Source of the DNA: Bradyrhizobium hereditatis
Lineage (GTDB): Bacteria > Pseudomonadota > Alphaproteobacteria > Rhizobiales > Xanthobacteraceae
Assembly (NCBI RefSeq): GCF_020329435.1
Contig: NZ_JAGKJK010000003.1
Span: forward strand, 124,001-188,000
DNA length: 64,000 nucleotides
Direction: 5' to 3'
Shown here: piece by piece, positions 63,554 to 64,000 of the stretch
Position numbering within the stretch: the first letter of the stretch is position 1
Layout: every line of letters starts with the position of its first letter
Notes under the pieces: generated by a model
Database searches by the model: none
Told to the model about the DNA's origin: nothing
What the model saw: the letters and a program-made list of their open reading frames with translations, nothing else
Made by a program: the position numbers and the translations under genes

Positions 63554-63647
63554 CGACGCTTTGAAGATCGTCATGCGCGGCGTAGGCAATGAAGACAATG
63601 TCCTTGCATGATTAAGAAGGGTCTCTTCCATCTTTCGGGGTCAGTTA

Positions 63648-64000
63648 TCAGATGAACCAGAAATCGCTCGCGTGGAGCTGATCCAAGGTCGTATTCTTGA
63701 TCTCAATCGTGTTGTTAGCGTCTAAGGTGATCACGACGCTGGTGCCGCCCTGGATCATGTGCGATTGCACGGCATTGAAATCGGCAAGCACCGTCTTGTC
63801 GATTTGAATGAGGTCCTGGACACCATCGGTGTTCTGAAAGTCGGCGACTGTGTCCTTGCCGAAGCCGGCAGCAAAAACGAACGTATCATTGCCGGACCCG
63901 CCGGCCAGATAATCGTTGCCGCCGCCACCGGTCAGGCGGTCGTTGCCGCTGCCGCCATACAGGAACTCGTTGCCCGTACCGCCCTGCAGGCTGTCATTGC
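63648..64000 (-). CDS. RTX / haemolysin-type calcium-binding protein, C-terminal part
   Basis: The frame runs off the right edge and ends at the TGA at 63648-63650. It contains glycine-rich nonapeptide repeats of the RTX type (GGSGNDRLTGGGGNDYLAGG) followed by the usual C-terminal region (FGKDTVADFQNTDGVQDLIQ) and a terminal TLDQLHASDFWFI. Such proteins bind calcium and are exported by Type I secretion, with the signal at the C-terminus. Only the last 118 residues are visible. It converges with the JAMM gene. Confidence 0.9.
   Translation of the reverse strand, partial: NDSLQGGTGNEFLYGGSGNDRLTGGGGNDYLAGGSGNDTFVFAAGFGKDTVADFQNTDGVQDLIQIDKTVLADFNAVQSHMIQGGTSVVITLDANNTIEIKNTTLDQLHASDFWFI

Overview
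The window looks like part of a rhizobial symbiosis island, most likely Bradyrhizobium. Three things point there: an ICEMlSym-type conjugation and excision module, Type III effector genes behind TtsI-type promoter elements (tts boxes), and a glmS/nodM gene beside quorum-sensing genes and a dense layer of broken insertion sequences. The genus is inferred from family resemblance only.

Positions 1-13.7 kb are almost entirely minus-strand transfer genes. In transcription order they are ardC, a toprim protein, a DUF2493 protein, DUF736, a DUF6499/DUF2285 protein resembling the ICE activator FseA, an RdfS-like excisionase, the TraF peptidase, a DUF3363 relaxase, the TraG/VirD4 coupling protein and a CopG-like protein cut by the left edge. 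A frameshifted nucleotidyltransferase sits inside this block and a possible oriT hairpin lies upstream of the relaxase.

Positions 14.5-19.9 kb hold a compact, GC-rich plus-strand operon with coupled starts: GMC oxidoreductase, class III PLP enzyme, sulfotransferase and MFS exporter. A tiny ORF stands at each end and a strong terminator follows. It reads as an imported small-molecule or modified-peptide cluster.

Positions 20-32 kb are symbiosis-related and decayed: one tts-box effector, one effector broken just after a perfect tts box, IS fragments, glmS/nodM, an isolated diiron-type protein, and pseudogenes of cupin, Gfo/Idh/MocA, Ulp1-protease and CysQ families. At 32.3-38.7 kb come a luxR-luxI system with a clear lux box, a LysR regulator, and an unusual fusion of a conjugation-type ribbon-helix-helix protein to an MFS transporter, coupled to an alpha/beta hydrolase.

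Positions 39-47 kb contain fragments of IS701, IS110, IS5 and IS66, then a 1577-residue NopD/XopD-like effector. It has seven helical repeats, a 36-residue tandem repeat with DLN motifs and a C-terminal Ulp1 protease, and it has its own tts box. Positions 47-53 kb carry relics (a second DUF736, a Flp pilin, a decayed toxin-antitoxin pair) and an intact ferredoxin-NADP reductase.

From 53.4 kb on, genes are mostly intact: a molybdopterin-domain periplasmic protein with a GGDEF/EAL protein, folE-queD, a Flp pilin and a LivK-type binding protein. A ubiquitin-like conjugation operon follows (proline-rich 41-residue peptide, E2-E1 fusion, JAMM protease), then the end of an RTX protein that runs off the window. 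The operon at 60.98-63.55 kb and the cluster at 14.5-19.9 kb are the best candidates for little-described systems.
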